Origin: Actinomycetota bacterium
GTDB lineage: Bacteria; Actinomycetota; Actinomycetes; Nanopelagicales; Nanopelagicaceae
Assembly (NCBI GenBank): GCA_947449535.1
Contig: CANFRP010000003.1
Coordinates: 36,780 to 100,779, forward strand
Direction of reading: 5' to 3'
Length of the DNA stretch: 64,000 nucleotides
Shown here: one piece after another, positions 62,415-64,000 of the stretch
How positions within the stretch are numbered: position 1 is the stretch's first letter
How the letters are laid out: each line of letters opens with the position of its first letter
Notes under the pieces: generated by a model
What the model was told of the DNA's origin: nothing
The model's database searches: none
What the model saw: the letters and a program-made list of their open reading frames with translations, nothing else
Program-made: the position numbers and the translations under genes

Positions 62415-62924
62415 ATGAAACGAATCACAGCTCTAGCCCTGATATTCACGAGCGTTCTTCTCGCGCCTGCTTCTGCACATACGACTTTGGTTTCAGCAAA
62501 TCCCGCTGTTGATTCCTTCATTGAGGCGTGGCCGACTTCGATCGAACTCACCTTTGCCGAACCGCTTGCAACTATTTCTGGTTCATCCTCAAATTTCATT
62601 ACGGTCACAAATGCGGCAGCCGTGGAATTGAATTATGGCGAGATTGTTTTCAACGGTGCAAAGGTAACCGTGCCCGTGAAGGAGAATTTAGTTCCAGGGC
62701 CCGTGCTGATCTCTTATCGAGTATCGGCCCAAGATGGGCATGTGGTGGAAGGCCAATACGCCATTAATTTTAGGACTTCCAAGCCTTCAGTCATCGCCCC
62801 CAAAGGGGGAGAGAATGGAAATGGCGAAGAGGGTGGCAATCTCCTTGTTACAGGAGCCACCACCCTCTTAGTTGTATTGGCTTTACTCTTTGGTATTTGG
62901 GCATACCGCAAGCGAAAGAGTTAG
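62415..62924 (+). CDS. CopC domain copper resistance protein with C-terminal TM anchor
   Basis: Signal peptide; AHTTLVSANPAVDSFIEAWPTSIELTFAEPL...VISYRVSAQDGHVVEGQYAINF. Confidence 0.92.
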   Translation: MKRITALALIFTSVLLAPASAHTTLVSANPAVDSFIEAWPTSIELTFAEPLATISGSSSNFITVTNAAAVELNYGEIVFNGAKVTVPVKENLVPGPVLISYRVSAQDGHVVEGQYAINFRTSKPSVIAPKGGENGNGEEGGNLLVTGATTLLVVLALLFGIWAYRKRKS

Positions 62925-64000
62925 TGAACAACAACTCCTTCAGATTCAGAAAGTGAACCCTTTCCGACATTGATCATTACGGCGGTTACTAGCGCTGCAA
63001 GGAATAAGAATCCCGCACCATAAATAAATGTGGTGGAGAAGCCGTGTACGGCTGCGACGGGATCTTGTGCAGTGACGTTATGGCTCTGGGCATATGCCGC
63101 AGTCGATGAGATTGCCAGGGTATTGAGCAGGGCAGCACCCAGTGATCCGCCGATCTGCTGGCTGGTATTAAGAACGGCACTTGCTACTCCAGCGTCGTGT
63201 TCACCTGAATTATGAAGTCCGGTGCTAGCCGTAGGAATAAAGAAGAGTGCGAGTCCTGACGACATCACAAGTAGCGCAGGCAAGATCGCCGTGGCGTATG
63301 AGGATGTCGGAGTGATCCGGGAAAGGTAGAGAAGTCCAATTCCGCCAGCGATGAGACCTGTGACGAGCAATGGGCGAGGACCAACCTTAGGTAGAAGTTG
63401 TGAAGCAACTCCCGCAAAGACAATCACACCAGCAGAGAATGGCAAGAATGCAAAGCCTGCGCGTAATGAGGAGTAACCCAAGAAAGTTTGCATATAGATA
63501 CTCAAGAACAAGAACATCGCAAAGAGACCAGTACCAACGAGGATCGATGAAATATATGAACCACCACGGTTGCGCTCAGTAAGAACACGAAGTGGCAATA
63601 ATGGATTCTTTACCTTTGATTCGAGGATTAAGAATGCGGCAAGGAAGATCGCTGCGAAAATAAAGTAGCGATATGTAGCTGAGTTACCCCAACCATGCCC
63701 TACTGCTTGGCTAAATCCATAGACAAGCGAAAGTAGGCCAAGGGTTACGGTGATTGCGCCAGGGATGTCATAGCTACGATCTCCGGGAGCTTTAGATTCG
63801 TGAATAAATGGGATTGCGAGAAGTACCGCGATAATCGCAATTGGAACGTTGACGCCCAAGCACCAACGCCAGTTGGCATATTCAGTGAGAGTTCCACCAA
63901 GAATCAGACCAATGGCAGCGCCACCTCCGGAAATTGCGCCATAGACACCAAATGCACGTGCCCGCTCTTTGGGAAGCGTGAATGTGACGTTGATGAGTGA
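62921..64000 (-). CDS. MFS drug exporter (EmrB/QacA, DHA2 type), 5' end beyond window
   Basis: Open frame continues past 63859 to window edge: ...RARAFGVYGAISGGGAAIGLILGGTLTEYANWRWCLGVNVPIAI... Confidence 0.93.
   Translation of the reverse strand, partial: SLINVTFTLPKERARAFGVYGAISGGGAAIGLILGGTLTEYANWRWCLGVNVPIAIIAVLLAIPFIHESKAPGDRSYDIPGAITVTLGLLSLVYGFSQAVGHGWGNSATYRYFIFAAIFLAAFLILESKVKNPLLPLRVLTERNRGGSYISSILVGTGLFAMFLFLSIYMQTFLGYSSLRAGFAFLPFSAGVIVFAGVASQLLPKVGPRPLLVTGLIAGGIGLLYLSRITPTSSYATAILPALLVMSSGLALFFIPTASTGLHNSGEHDAGVASAVLNTSQQIGGSLGAALLNTLAISSTAAYAQSHNVTAQDPVAAVHGFSTTFIYGAGFLFLAALVTAVMINVGKGSLSESEGVVVH

Overview
The window is a gene-dense stretch (about 64 kb, moderate GC) of what looks like a streamlined actinobacterial chromosome. 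By inference from gene order and protein style it resembles the freshwater acI/Nanopelagicales type; this was not tested by any search. The first ~23 kb is classic conserved core: leuCD, HU, plsC, gpsA, ddl, thiL, rpmB, recG, rsmD, coaD, yceD, rpmF, rnc, smc, ftsY, amt, glnB, glnD, ffh, rpsP, KH protein, rimM, trmD. After that come lipid and metabolic genes, two TrkA-type K+ proteins, acnA, dxs, fadBA, an FTR1 iron permease, RNase D, an NlpC/P60 endopeptidase, fadD, glucokinase, a PD-(D/E)XK protein, a uracil permease, padR-ino1, a sugar ABC transporter with a LacI regulator, a Ni/Co permease, CopC and a partial MFS exporter. I saw no rRNA, tRNA, CRISPR array, transposase or prophage. The most interesting signals are regulatory and architectural. 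(1) TTGCAA-N5-TTGCAA in front of the Ni/Co permease matches the published Nur nickel-regulator box. (2) More than 20 genes have a TANNNT -10 element exactly 6-7 nt before the start codon, implying pervasive leaderless transcription. (3) Convergent genes repeatedly share stop codons through exact 4-bp overlaps. (4) Paired 14-bp operators precede a sugar ABC/LacI cluster. (5) rnc appears to start at CTG. (6) A stand-alone Cas4/RecB-like PD-(D/E)XK protein carries CxxC pairs. (7) Several uncharacterised palindromes sit at promoters (efeU, padR, HU, a membrane protein). I did not find a convincing wholly new multi-gene system.
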